Shown here piece after piece: positions 33,338-44,363 of a stretch of 64,000 nt of DNA. This DNA comes from Lichtheimia corymbifera B2541 (lineage: Eukaryota > Mucoromycota > Mucoromycetes > Mucorales > Lichtheimiaceae). Below the pieces are notes generated by a model, which worked only from the letters and a program-made list of their open reading frames with translations, was not told the DNA's origin and did not search any database. The position numbers were made by a program, and so were the translations under genes. Each line of letters starts with the position of its first letter. The first letter of the stretch is position 1. The DNA lies in NCBI GenBank assembly GCA_000697475.1, contig JNEU01001003.1, positions 1-64,000 of the forward strand, written 5' to 3'.

Positions 33338-33911
33338 ATGATCTATTATATAGACCTTACAATATATCATAAAGATGATCGTATCAATTCGGACTCTTGT
33401 TTTTTATGGTCATGGATGAGTGAGGCACATCAAAGCGGAGTCAAGTTCAATGTTCAATTGACAGAGCACAGTGTAACCAATCTAAAGTTCAGGAGCACAC
33501 CGCAACCTGTACCGTGGCACCCGAGCAACATTGCAAGTGGGATGCCTGAAGGAACATATTTTTACGTGAAAGTCTGTACACGTCATGAATGAAATTTAAG
33601 GTCACATGGCCAAGGAAGGATGATGTGATGTGATGTTTTAAGCAAGTGATGGATGGGGGACCATGCTTGGCTTTAAATGCCAAGGTGGTAGGTGGGTAGA
33701 AAAGCAACAAGCTTTTGAACGGCCAAGCCTTTGGGGAGCGGGGGAGGTTGGCATTGTTGGAACTGACTTCCAAATGTTCACTCGCATTGGCAAAAAAGTG
33801 GGAGAGAATGGGCCAGTGCTTTTATCCACACACACCCACACACACACGCTCGCTCTCTCTTCTCTCTTTCTCGAACAACCTTTCTTTCACTTTCCATAAC
33901 ACTTTTATTGG
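33338..33911. other. Intergenic with CA/CT microsatellite
   Basis: 574 bases. ACACACCC and CT-rich repeats at 33828-33870 sit in the presumed leader of the sorting nexin gene. No gene found. Confidence 0.5.
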
Positions 33912-36595
33912 ATGCTACACGACGAGGAAGACCCGCTCTCGAGTTCTATTTTCAACATTGGCAACGCGTCGTCTTCCTTCTTTGGAGCTTCGTCTAATGC
34001 TACCAATGGGTTAACGACATCGTTCTTTTCTCCACACTATGACGACGATCCTTGGAGTACTGTTGTCGACGATAGTCGACCTATTCAACAACCGTTTCAG
34101 CCGCCACCACCGCCTCCACCTCCATCCATGTCAACAACTCCAGCAGTAATAGCATCCGTGGATAATCATGATACGTTATTTGAACCATCGTTGACAACTG
34201 TATTAAGTAAGTGGTGTCTCGGAAGATAGTTGCATTGTATTCGAGATTATATATCAACCACTACTTGTAGATGGCATCACATTACCCGACATATACGATA
34301 CTGCTTTTGCACAGCTGCAGGTATCGGGAAGAGTTTCCAGTTTTGCGTTACGTGATTGCTTGGAACGCAGCGGTGGATTATCAGGCAGCGATACCGACAA
34401 GGTGTGTGACATGGGCAAGCATAACCTTATTCAGCATGTTATTTCCTTTACTGATGTCGACCCGCTCAGATACTTCGGATTGTTCTTCCGGATGGCGGAA
34501 GCTATGTCGATAAAACAGAATTCAATGTTGCATTGGCTTTACTTGCTTGTGGACAACAGCGCATGGGTATGGATGATTATCAAAATACGGGAGAAAATGG
34601 CTCATGTTGTTATGAAATAGGTATATCGTTGAATACAATCCAACGTCATCGTTATGGTAAGTTGACTGGAAAGGATAATTATTCGGAGGAAGAGGATAAC
34701 TGAGATGTCAAATGATGTGCATATAGCCCTACCAGAACCGATATTGGAATCACCGACCCCACCTACTTTTCAGCAACAGCAACAACAACAACAACGTCCA
34801 CCTTCCATTCGCACCACCGATCCACTCAAGCAACAACAACAACAACAACATGAAATTGCATCACCATTGACTGGCAACGAGAGCCCAAAAATTAATGGGG
34901 TGTATCCAGGGATGGACAAGTCTTCTGAGCACAGTACTCCCCGTGTACGATCACCCGAGTTGAAACATCATCACAGCAACAGCAGCCATAAGGCACTTGA
35001 TACTCGGAAATGGTTCCATCAAGTAGAGGAAATCAAGGTTACAATTGCACCTGAACGCGAAGGGTTTATCTTCAAACATGTCAACTATATCATCGAGAGC
35101 CAAAAACGATCATCTATTGTGCTACGTCGTTTCAGTGACTTTTGGTGGTTAATGGAAGTACTCGGGCGACGTTATCCGTTTCGCATTTTACCCAATCTAC
35201 CACCTAAAAAAGTGGGAGGAAGTACGTATGAAAAGAGAGTGTGGGGCATCATCGTCAAAGAGAGGAATACCATTAAGTTTAACAGCATCACAACGTCGTT
35301 CTGTAGGAGATTCTGCCTTCCTTGAGAAACGACGTAAAGGTCTATCTCGATTTATTAATGCTGTGGTGCGACATCCTGTACTCAGGAACGATGATGTGGT
35401 GATCAAGTTTCTAACCGAGCCATCGGTAAGTTTGATTCGGTCCTGGAGAGAAAAAAGAAAGTGGGACGATGTATGTATGTGTGTTGTAGGGAATCTAAAA
35501 TCTGACCTCGTGGTATGTGTGTGTGTGTGTGTAGGAATTGGCAGCGTGGCGTAAGCAAAATCCACCTTCAATCGAGGAAGAATACCGACGCACAGAACAT
35601 GACATGAATGAGTTGAAAAGCATGATACCCAATGACCTTGATGATCAACTCAGAAAAACACGGCAACGTATTGGATCGGCCATTGATCATTATGTCAACC
35701 TTTGCTTTATCATGGAACGTATCATTCGGAGAATGCATGGACAGGCCACGGATTATGTCCGATACAGCATCGCATTAAAGTAGGTGCCAAGTACATGTGT
35801 AGCCAGATCAAGTCTAGTGCTTATTTTACAATGTGTATGTATAGTGCTCTTGCCGAAACGGAGCATCGATACCACGCATCCGATTGCACCGAATGTCAGC
35901 AAGTCATCCAAGGATATGAAAATGTCGCAAAACATATGCAGCGTGAGAGTACCATTTTGGAAAACCAGGTAAGAAATATAATGATGATGATGATGTTGGA
36001 TATATCAATAACACACATATATACAAGGTTAATGCAGCCGCAGATGGCGTTTTGGAGAACTTGAAGAACTTTCGGGACTTGCTTGTTGCATATAGAGTAG
36101 GTTCGGAGCTGTGATAATGGGATGTCCTGTGGTCATTGACAAGTTTGGACGTAATCATAGGAACTCGATGAACGGCGGGAGAAGTTGGCAGCTACACAAA
36201 TCGATTCCTTGACAAAACGAATATCTGCAAATCGTGCCAAAGTGAATCAGAACAAAGGTGTTCCCGGGTTAGAGGCTGAGGTGGCAAAGTTAGAAGAGTC
36301 GATCAGGACGGTAAGACAAAGAAAACAAAGAATCCCCCATTTATTTGTGTGTATTGACTCAAACATGTTATAGGATGAACGAGAGCTTCATGATCAGCAA
36401 TGTCGACAAATCTTTATACAATTTTGTATGTGGTCAGAGATTATATACTTGCACAAGCAACAAGCATTTGTATCATCGTTGTATCGAAATTATGTCAAGG
36501 GAACCAGCCAGTATTCAAGGCAACAAGCTGATAATTGGAGTACATTGGAAGAACTTGTTATGCAGATGCCAGTAGATCCTCCTCTATTTAATTAG
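33912..36595 (+). CDS. MVP1: Sorting nexin Mvp1/SNX8
   Basis: Eleven exons: 33912-34206, 34271-34401, 34470-34566, 34621-34656, 34727-35221, 35286-35425, 35535-35779, 35845-35968, 36028-36096, 36161-36310, 36374-36595; 667 aa. A PX-BAR protein that forms endosomal tubules and returns cargo to the Golgi. A disordered N-terminus with a poly-Pro run is followed by an EH-like helical region (~99-185), a Gln-rich linker with two poly-Gln runs, a PX domain (~270-400, with RRFSDFWWL and PPKK for phosphoinositide binding) and a long helical BAR domain to the end. Domain order and C-terminus match Mvp1; yeast Mvp1 is 511 aa, the excess being the low-complexity parts. Exon 4 is only 36 nt. Confidence 0.93.
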
Positions 36596-36828
36596 CGCCT
36601 CCCATCCTCTTTTCCTTACCCACCCACTATCTCCCCTGTTTCCCCCTCCTCGTTTTTTTCCCTTGTTCATCATCCACCTTCAAATATAAAGAAACATCCC
36701 ACCATTCCCAATTTGCCTTGATGAAACATGTTGTTGTATTGGAAAAGAGAAAGAGATATAAAGAAATGGGACATGAGAAATAGAATGATGGGGAGAGGAC
36801 ATATGTGATGTTGGATGAATTGTTGTTA

Positions 36829-37062
36829 TCATACGCTCAAAGCAAAGACATTGACGAGTGCATACAACGACTTGTTCTCGTAACGGTATGCAGCACTTCC
36901 TATTGCATGTTCAACCGGATTAGAATCATGTGAAACTGCATAATCCCTTCAATACTTGCCATCGCGTGCGTTGTCCCAATATACCGAACTGCCAGCATAA
37001 AAACCAGCACCGTTCCTTTGCATCACCACGCAAGTAACTATTCATGCTGCTATGTCAGTTCA

Positions 37063-37101
<39 letters not shown>

Positions 37102-37449
37102 TCATCATCATAGCTTGTTACTTACCGACATACTTGTAGCTCTTGTTGACCTCCTTGAGCTTGGCAAGACATGCATCAATGATACTCGAGTTCCACTGAG
37201 GTACTTTGCTATGCGAGTATTCAGCGTCCTGGATAACAGATTCCACCGTCTAGTAGATGATACAGCAAGCTGATGTGAGGTCTAACGTTGCCATGGTGCG
37301 ATGGGCTTACCTCTTTGATCATGGTGGTCACTTCATCTTTGTTGAAGGGCTCATTCTTTGCCTAGTAACAGTGCTCGATTTAGAGTGCTGACCATGGCCG
37401 ACAGGATGTGTACTCTTTTGCTTACTTCGGTGGGTGGTTGGTTGACCAT
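36829..37449 (-). CDS. DYNLT1: Dynein light chain, Tctex type (DYNLT)
   Basis: Five short exons on the minus strand: 37426-37449, 37311-37361, 37126-37249, 36960-37037 and 36829-36899; 115 aa. Light chain of cytoplasmic dynein that binds the intermediate chain and cargo. The translation runs continuously through the family: [55 protein letters not shown] and [11 protein letters not shown] at the C-terminus; length equals human DYNLT1 (113 aa). No exon codes more than 42 residues, so the gene is easily missed. The last intron begins with GC (GCAAGT, first base 36959) and is needed to keep frame. Intron 3 holds the CGT microsatellite. Tail-to-tail with MVP1, 233 bases between the stops. Confidence 0.95.
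37064..37098. repeat. CGT trinucleotide microsatellite
   Basis: About eleven CGT units inside intron 3 of the dynein light chain gene, then CAT units. Non-coding by the gene model, so length changes should be tolerated. Confidence 0.85.
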
Positions 37450-38917
37450 TGTTAGAAAGGTTGCGGAAGTGAGAAGAAAAGGGATGTTGGAACGTGTTCG
37501 GAAGAAGGGAATGTTGCCTAATCTGTTGACTGCCCTGGTTACTGACAGGTGATGCCTTGGATTAAGAACCTCCTTCTTGTTGTCATTGTAAAATAAAGTA
37601 TTTTTTCTCTTGATATCTATGCATGCCAGTGATTTGGATCTCCATGCATCTTCTTGACCACCACCACGTGTAGTATACTGACAACACTGCAAACGCCCGT
37701 ATATTGAAAGCATCATCATAGAGTAGCTGATGGTATGACATGACCCTTTTCTGGATGAAGGATTATACATCGGGTCACTCCTTGATCATGTTGCCAATTT
37801 GGATATGATTTGAAGAGCAGTGTTATGCACCCGACGATTCGGCTACACAACCATGATCTCCTGCAGTGCTCGGATATTCTACAGCATGCCTAGTGTGGCT
37901 CTTTGCGATTGCTACATGTGTACGCGTGTTAGACAATGATAATAAATACGATCCCTGTAATTACCTAAAGGCTGAAGGGCTCGTAACTAAAGTGTCCGTG
38001 ATTGTCGCTTGAAATAAAGCATGTTGCCTGTGTTTTCTATGAAACCACATTCACTTCACCATTATCGAGAATTGGGAAGGTGACATTGTTAGAGCGCTTT
38101 CAAGTATGAAGAAGATTGAAAAAGACATTTTGATCCAGCATACATGGTTACTTGTGTAACTCCTCCGAATGATCGGCCGGGAACGACAAGAAGCGTGGTA
38201 AAACGCACACACCGAATACACACACGGGTTCAATCTCATCACGTAATCTATATTATAAGCATGAACATATGAGATTAAAGCAAGCTGACGTGTCTTTCAC
38301 TTTCAAAATCTCCTTGTTTATGGTATATAGGTCTTGACGGGCATGATAATTGTGTTAACTGCTGAGCGTAGATAAGTTATCAGAGCTTTTAATGACAGCA
38401 GATATCTCTCGTTATCATCGTGTGTGACATTATTGATTGGTAATGAGCATGAAAAGTGGGTGTGCGGATCGTGGGGAGTGGGAATCAGTGATAAACTTTA
38501 CATGTGGGAAGAAGACCTAATTTCCGAGTGTGATCTAATCCTGGAAAGCTGCATTACAACAATGAGTGGAGGTAAAATGATTATCCAGCTAAGATCAGGA
38601 TACGTCCCTCCATGAATAAATGAACCAAACATGGTGATATAGGTTGGAAGGTGGGATGTAGTGATCTCTCTGCAGTTGTCGAATGCATATTTGTGATAGG
38701 TGAGGGATCTTCTATTCATTGTTCAATATCAACAATCAATGAGAGAGATTAGAAAAGCGATAGGACCTCTCATATTGAGCTCCACCGAGCCGTCCCTTTT
38801 TTTTCAAGCATCGCTTGTGTGCTCGATTTTCTCATGCTTACATTTCAGCGACATTTTATCTATAAAAGCGCTCACCTTGGACGCGGTCCAGCATCGAATA
38901 CTCTTTAATTTTTAAAC
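37450..38917. other. 1.5 kb intergenic region
   Basis: Between the divergent dynein light chain and amidohydrolase genes. A minus frame (37351-37770) runs through exon 1 of the light chain gene but reads past its splice donor and looks spurious. Nothing else convincing seen. Confidence 0.5.
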
Positions 38918-40614
38918 ATGGTTACCGAAAACACAAAGGTATGCTTGGATGATTGCTGCAGCATTAGTACCAAAACTGACTTGTGTATTACATCATCAGG
39001 CTTCTCAAGATCTCCTCGTCGCAGCAAAAAAGATTATTGGCGAGACAATTGACAATGTCTCTGCAGACTTGCGAAAAATCAGTATCGATGTAAGTGTTTA
39101 TAACGATATTCCATCACCATCCATATCATTGACAACATGGTTGTTGCTATGATATAGCTGCATGAGAACCCTGAGATCGGTATGCAAGAATATCATGCCC
39201 ATCAGGTGTTGACCGACTATCTGGAGGGTCAAGGATTCAAAGTGACACGTAGTGCTGCCGGTTTGGAAACGGCATTCATTGCCGAGTATAGCCGTGGTGA
39301 AGGTCGTCGAATTGGCTTTTGCTCTGAATATGACGCCTTGCCCGAAATTGGTCATGGTAGGTTGAGTGGGAACATTTTGTAAAGTAATAATGTATCTAAC
39401 TTGTGATGCCACGATGATAGCGTGTGGTCACAATAATATTGCTACTGCAGGCCTTGCATGTGCCATTGCGGTCAAGAAGCTTTTAGAGGAAGGTCATACT
39501 ACTGGCAAGGTTGTATTGTTTGGAACACCATCAGAAGGTATATATATAAAAGGGATACGTTTATTCAACATGTATATGCTCAATGATAAAATAATTAGAA
39601 CCTTTGGATGGCAAGATACATATGGTCAATAAGCGTGTTTTCCAAGACAACGTGGACGCATGCATGATGCTTCATCCTGGCAACCGAAACGGCAATTACT
39701 ATTCTGGGTTAGCACAACATGATTTCATTGTTGAATATCACGGAAAGCCTGCACATGCTGGTGGTGCCCCATGGAATGGTGTCAATGCATTAGACGCCAT
39801 TTGCCAAGCATGGGTCAATGTCGGCTTGCTGCGTCAACAGCTTCAAGAGTCTGATCGCGTCCATGGTATTATTACCAATGGTGGTCAAGCGGTAATACAG
39901 AGGAGGTTGTCATGGAAACGTGCACGTGATCTCATTGGGTTGTATACATAGGCCAACGTCGTTCCTGATTACACCTCGGGTAAATTCTATGTCCGTGCTC
40001 CTAGTGCTGCTCGTATTGAGGAGCTCAAAGTGAAGGTGGAAAACTGCTTCAAAGCTGCTGCATTATCAAGTGGATGTGAGATGAAGCTCACGTGGCGTAA
40101 AACGGGAATGTGTAAAGGTAATGATTATTATCAGCAGTAGAGTAATGTGCATGATACTGACAACAACGGTAAACTATTTTAGAAATCACACAGAATGAAC
40201 TCCTGGCAGGTGCATATGGCGAATACTTCCAAGAGCTTGGTGGTGGTGAAATGCCACCACGCTTCATTCAAGAAAGCAAAGTGATGGGTGGTTCGACTGA
40301 TTTCGGTAACGTGAGGTATGTGCATACTTATAATATATCGCTTATTTCATGATAAGCTAATCGTGGTGGTGGTGGTGATGACACTTTTTAGTGCTTGTGT
40401 GCCAGGCATTCATCCAGGTTACTCTATCCATTGCGAGTCCTTCCCTCATACTCGTGAATTTGCTAAACAAGCAGGCACACAGGTGGCTCATGATGCTACT
40501 ATGCTTGCTGCAAAGGCCTTGGCTACAGTGGGTGCTCGTGTGCTTATCGAACAAGAATTCTATGAATCAGTTTACAAGTCCTGGGAAGCTGCTGTGCCCC
40601 CTCAATTCCGTTAG
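38918..40614 (+). CDS. M20-family amidohydrolase / dipeptidase (PM20D2-like)
   Basis: Exons 38918-38938, 39000-39089, 39158-39356, 39421-39537, 39599-39891, 39952-40117, 40183-40315 and 40392-40614; 413 aa. A cytosolic metallohydrolase of the M20 (amidohydrolase/ACY1L2) group, which cleaves amide or dipeptide bonds. Visible blocks: LHENPEIGMQEYHAH, the metal site in FCSEYDALPEIGHACGHN (split by intron 3; Cys ~105, His ~107), LHPGNRNG, the dimer/substrate region GKPAHAGGAPWNGVNALDA and the C-terminal G-S-T-D-F-G-N-V. The best match is PM20D2, a beta-alanyl-lysine dipeptidase, over bacterial aminobenzoyl-glutamate hydrolases. Exon 1 codes only seven residues. Substrate is not established. Confidence 0.9.
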
Positions 40615-40879
40615 CTTTCTTTCATTAGGCAATGTAGATGGATGTAATATATGGAGTCTTTATATGAAATAGATATCAGCATCTAGTGTATGTTCATTTT
40701 ACATATGAAAGAGAAGTGAAATTAGCCGAGACGCCTGTCCCTGAATATAGGATTGCCGAGGTAGAAGATGCATCATCCCAGAGTTCGGCCGTGCTCCGAT
40801 TGTAATTTAAAGTGCCTCTCGTTTTTCGCACGCCCAGCAACCGCGTATACGTGTTTCTTTTCCTTTACACACACTCACC

Positions 40880-43357
40880 ATGCCCGTCAAAGATCCCAGC
40901 AGTTTCGCAAACACCTCTGACATTGTCACCACCCACCTTCATTTGAACTGGAATATCTCCTTCCAAGAACGCAAGATTGCTGGCAATGTCGTCTTGGACT
41001 TGGTCGCGCTCAAGGACAATGTTGACAAGGTCGTGCTTGATACCAGCTATCTCGATATTCGTGCTGTGTATGTCAACGATGCTGAAGCCAAGGTAAGACA
41101 ACAAGCATACATGGTATAAGGGTTGTTGAGCTAACTGTATACCCAGTTTGATATTGCCGAACGCCACGCTGCCCTTGGTTCTGCTTTGACCATCCATTTG
41201 GCTCAACCTGTTGCTAAAGACACCAAGCTCAAGGTCAAGGTTGATTACTCCACCACTGATAAATGCACTGCTGTTCAATACTTGGAACCAGAGTAAGTAA
41301 TATCCTATGGAGGATCTTTACCGGGATAATATTGACATTATGGCCATATAGACAAACCCTTGGCAAGAAGCATCCCTACCTCTTTTCCCAATGCCAAGCT
41401 GTAAGTATATGGGTGTATGTATGGGATAGCATTGTATTCAACGCAAGTGGCTGTATACATAGATCCACGCACGTTCCTTTGCTCCTTGCCAAGATACTCC
41501 CGGCGTCAAGATCACTTATTCAGCTGACGTTACATCGCCTTTACGCGTCTTGATGAGCGCATTGCATACCGGTCATGATGATGCAGGCAACGGTCTTACC
41601 ACCTATCACTTTCAACAAAAGACAACTATGCCCAGTTACTTGATTGCTATTGCTGCTGGTAACCTCGTGGGCAAGGAAATCGGTCCCCGTAGTACAGTAT
41701 GGTGCGAACCTGAAATGGTGGATGCTGCTGCTTGGGAATTTGAGGTGGGTCATTATTGTTACTCTTCAAACATGTGGGTTGGAGTATTCATATATATGGG
41801 AACGTGATTAGGATACTGAAAAGTTTATTGCTACTGGTGAAAAATTGTTGACGCCTTATGAATGGGGTCGCTACGACTTGCTGGTGCTTCCCCCATCCTT
41901 CCCATACGGCGGAATGGAGGTAACGTTTTGCCCATCGCCGATCCAAAAAGATGATTGTTCCCTAAATGCTTGAATAATTCCTTTTTGGGATTACACGTAG
42001 AATCCTTGCTTGACGTTTGTTACACCAACTTTGGTCAATGGTAAAAAGCCCCTCTCTCTCTCTCTCTCTCATTTGACAAAAGTCATTGTGCCTAACCTGT
42101 ATTTACAATAGGTGATCGCAGTGCTGTCGATGTCGTCGCACATGAAATTTCTCACAGCTGGATGGGTAACTTGGTCACTACTGCCAACTGGGTAAGTCAA
42201 CAAGGTCTCTCCCCCTCTTTATGACGGCTAATTTGACGGCTTTTTCAAGGAACACTTTTGGTTGAACGAAGGCTGGACTGTGTTCACTGAACGTAAGATC
42301 TTGCGTTATTTGCATGGTGAACTTGAGCGTCAATTCAGCTCCATCATTGGTAAGATAATGGATAAGAGCAAGTAAAAGTATCAACCAACTAAATCGTTGG
42401 ATACCCGACCATTGTAGGCTGGAAGGCATTGAAGGAAAGCGTAAAGCTGTTCGGCCCCGATTCACCTGCCACCATTCTTAAGCCTGATCTCAGCAGCGGT
42501 ATTGATCCTGATGACTATTTCAGCTCTATTCCTTATGGTATGTATAGTTGCGTATGCACAAAAGAATCCTCTATTTATCTTCTGTGTTATTTTAGAGAAG
42601 GGCTTCAACCTCTTGTATCATATTGAGAAGACTGTTGGTGGTCCCGATGTCTTTGAACCCTACATGAAGTCCCATGTTGAGCGTTTCGCTTCCAAGTCGA
42701 TTACCACTGAGGAATGGAAGGCACATTTGTTTGAGTATATGGAGAAGAACCATGGCCAAGAAGTTGTGGATAAGCTCAAGACCATCGACTTTGATCTCTG
42801 GATCAACGGCAAGGGAATGCCACCAGTTGATCCCCAGTTTGATACCACGCTCGCTGATCAGTGTTATGCTCTTGCTAAGCGTTGGGATGAAGCACGTAAC
42901 TCGGATGACTTGTCTGGCTTTGCACCCGGTGATGTGGAAAAGTTCACTGCTACTCAAAAGCGTAAGTGGTTTGAAGACAATATGAATGTATCATTGGTGC
43001 TAACTCGATGGATCTTTAGTTGTCTTCCTTGAGCGTCTCACGGATTGTGAACCCTTCCCTCACCATTTATTGGCCAAGATGGATGAATTATACAAGATGA
43101 CTGCTATTCGCAACAGTGATGTGCGCTTCAGATGGCAACAATTGTGCGTACTTGCTAGCTACAAGCCTATCTATCCTCACGTAGTGGCATTCATCACTGA
43201 ACAAGGACGCATGAAATTTGTCAGACCTCTTTATCGTCTCTTGTACAAGGCTCAAGATGGCGCTGAACTTGCCAGAGAGACCTTTATTAAGCACAAGGCA
43301 TTCTATCACCCTATTGCTGCATCATTGATTGAGAAGGATATTGGTTTGAAGCAATAA
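40880..43357 (+). CDS. LAP2: Leukotriene A-4 hydrolase-type aminopeptidase (M1)
   Basis: Exons 40880-41092, 41147-41292, 41352-41400, 41463-41744, 41812-41919, 42001-42040, 42112-42191, 42250-42349, 42418-42537, 42596-42961 and 43020-43357; 613 aa. A cytosolic zinc aminopeptidase with epoxide hydrolase ability, as in yeast Lap2 and human LTA4H (611 aa). The substrate motif GGMEN is at about 263-267 (split by intron 5), the zinc site HEISH at about 290-294 with the third ligand Glu ~313 (HFWLNEG), the spacing of the family. The C-terminal helical repeat domain is complete. The LTA4H-specific block [18 protein letters not shown] separates it from puromycin-sensitive aminopeptidases. Confidence 0.96.
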
Positions 43358-43468
43358 AGTGCTTAGTGGTTGTAAAACGAATAATTCAGAGTGGCGATGC
43401 TTACACCGCGTGTGACCCAATCTTTGTATTTCCCCCTGTCTCTTTTTTTTTGATTGTCACCATTTTTT

Positions 43469-44270
43469 ATGCTCTTAAGATATATCACTGTCTACTTTAA
43501 ACACCTTAAAAAAAAGAATGACGAGCGCGTGCGCAAAGATCTTCCTGTGTTCCCCATTACAGCTGACGAATTGGTGGATTTCGTTGAAGCAATGGTCAAT
43601 GTTACCACTTTCGAATATATGATTTCCGTCTTGGATCACCTTGGTCGGTTACCAGAACACGGCGACCAGTGGGTGAAATCAGTAGTTCGTCAGCCGCGCG
43701 TGTTAAAGACTTTGGAACGTTATGAAGCAAGACGAAAGCACGGTCCCTACTTTTTGCAACAACGATTTTCAGATAATATGATACGAAGACGTTCTGAGCG
43801 CTGGAATTTGCTACATAAAGGCGACGAACGAGCAGAAAAAACGCCTATCAAACAAATCATGCAAATGCTAGATACCAAAAAGCATGTCAAAGGCATTATC
43901 AACCGATTCCAGTCAACTGGTTACGACCTTTCATCATCATCATCGTCATCACCACCATCATTGCCATCATCACCTCCTACGCCTAATCCTCGCCCAATGA
44001 CACGTCCCCCGGTCGCCGTTCGTGATACACCCAAAGCTGCAGGTAGGATGATTCAATAATAGCAATATGGAAGAAATCATTGACATGTTTATGACAGGTT
44101 TCCTTGTGTATGGCAACGGAAACAAATTACTAGCCCAATCCACGGTAGGGAAACTGCAAGAGGAAAGGTCAAAGTACAAGACTATAAAACTTGATATTGC
44201 AGACCTATCATCATCGCGTGTCAGCCTGGTTCCCCAACCAAGCCCTTACGATCGTAATGATTTCATTTAG
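43469..44270 (+). CDS. Uncharacterised basic protein
   Basis: Exons 43469-44042 and 44098-44270, 248 aa. Starts only 111 bases after the aminopeptidase stop, so it has almost no promoter space of its own; a missing 5' exon is possible. Residues ~20-95 are helical with FPITADELVDFVE, FEYMISVLDHLGRLPEHGDQW and VLKTLERYEARR. This pattern recalls the SAM-like N-terminal core-binding domain of tyrosine recombinases and of Gcr1-type transcription factors. That likeness is by eye only. A basic segment, a Ser/Pro-rich low-complexity run and a short C-terminal domain in exon 2 follow. No catalytic recombinase domain is present. Function unknown. Confidence 0.6.
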
Positions 44271-44363
44271 CACCTCCTCTCCACCCTTCCTCCTCAACGT
44301 CATTAGTTTTGTATATATATACACATAGCGTTTGATTTTATGTACAGTAGACATGTAATGCTA

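Noticed and set aside
37351..37770. Minus-strand frame of 139 codons
   Set aside because: It contains exon 1 of the dynein light chain gene in frame but reads through its splice donor; the upstream part has no protein character.
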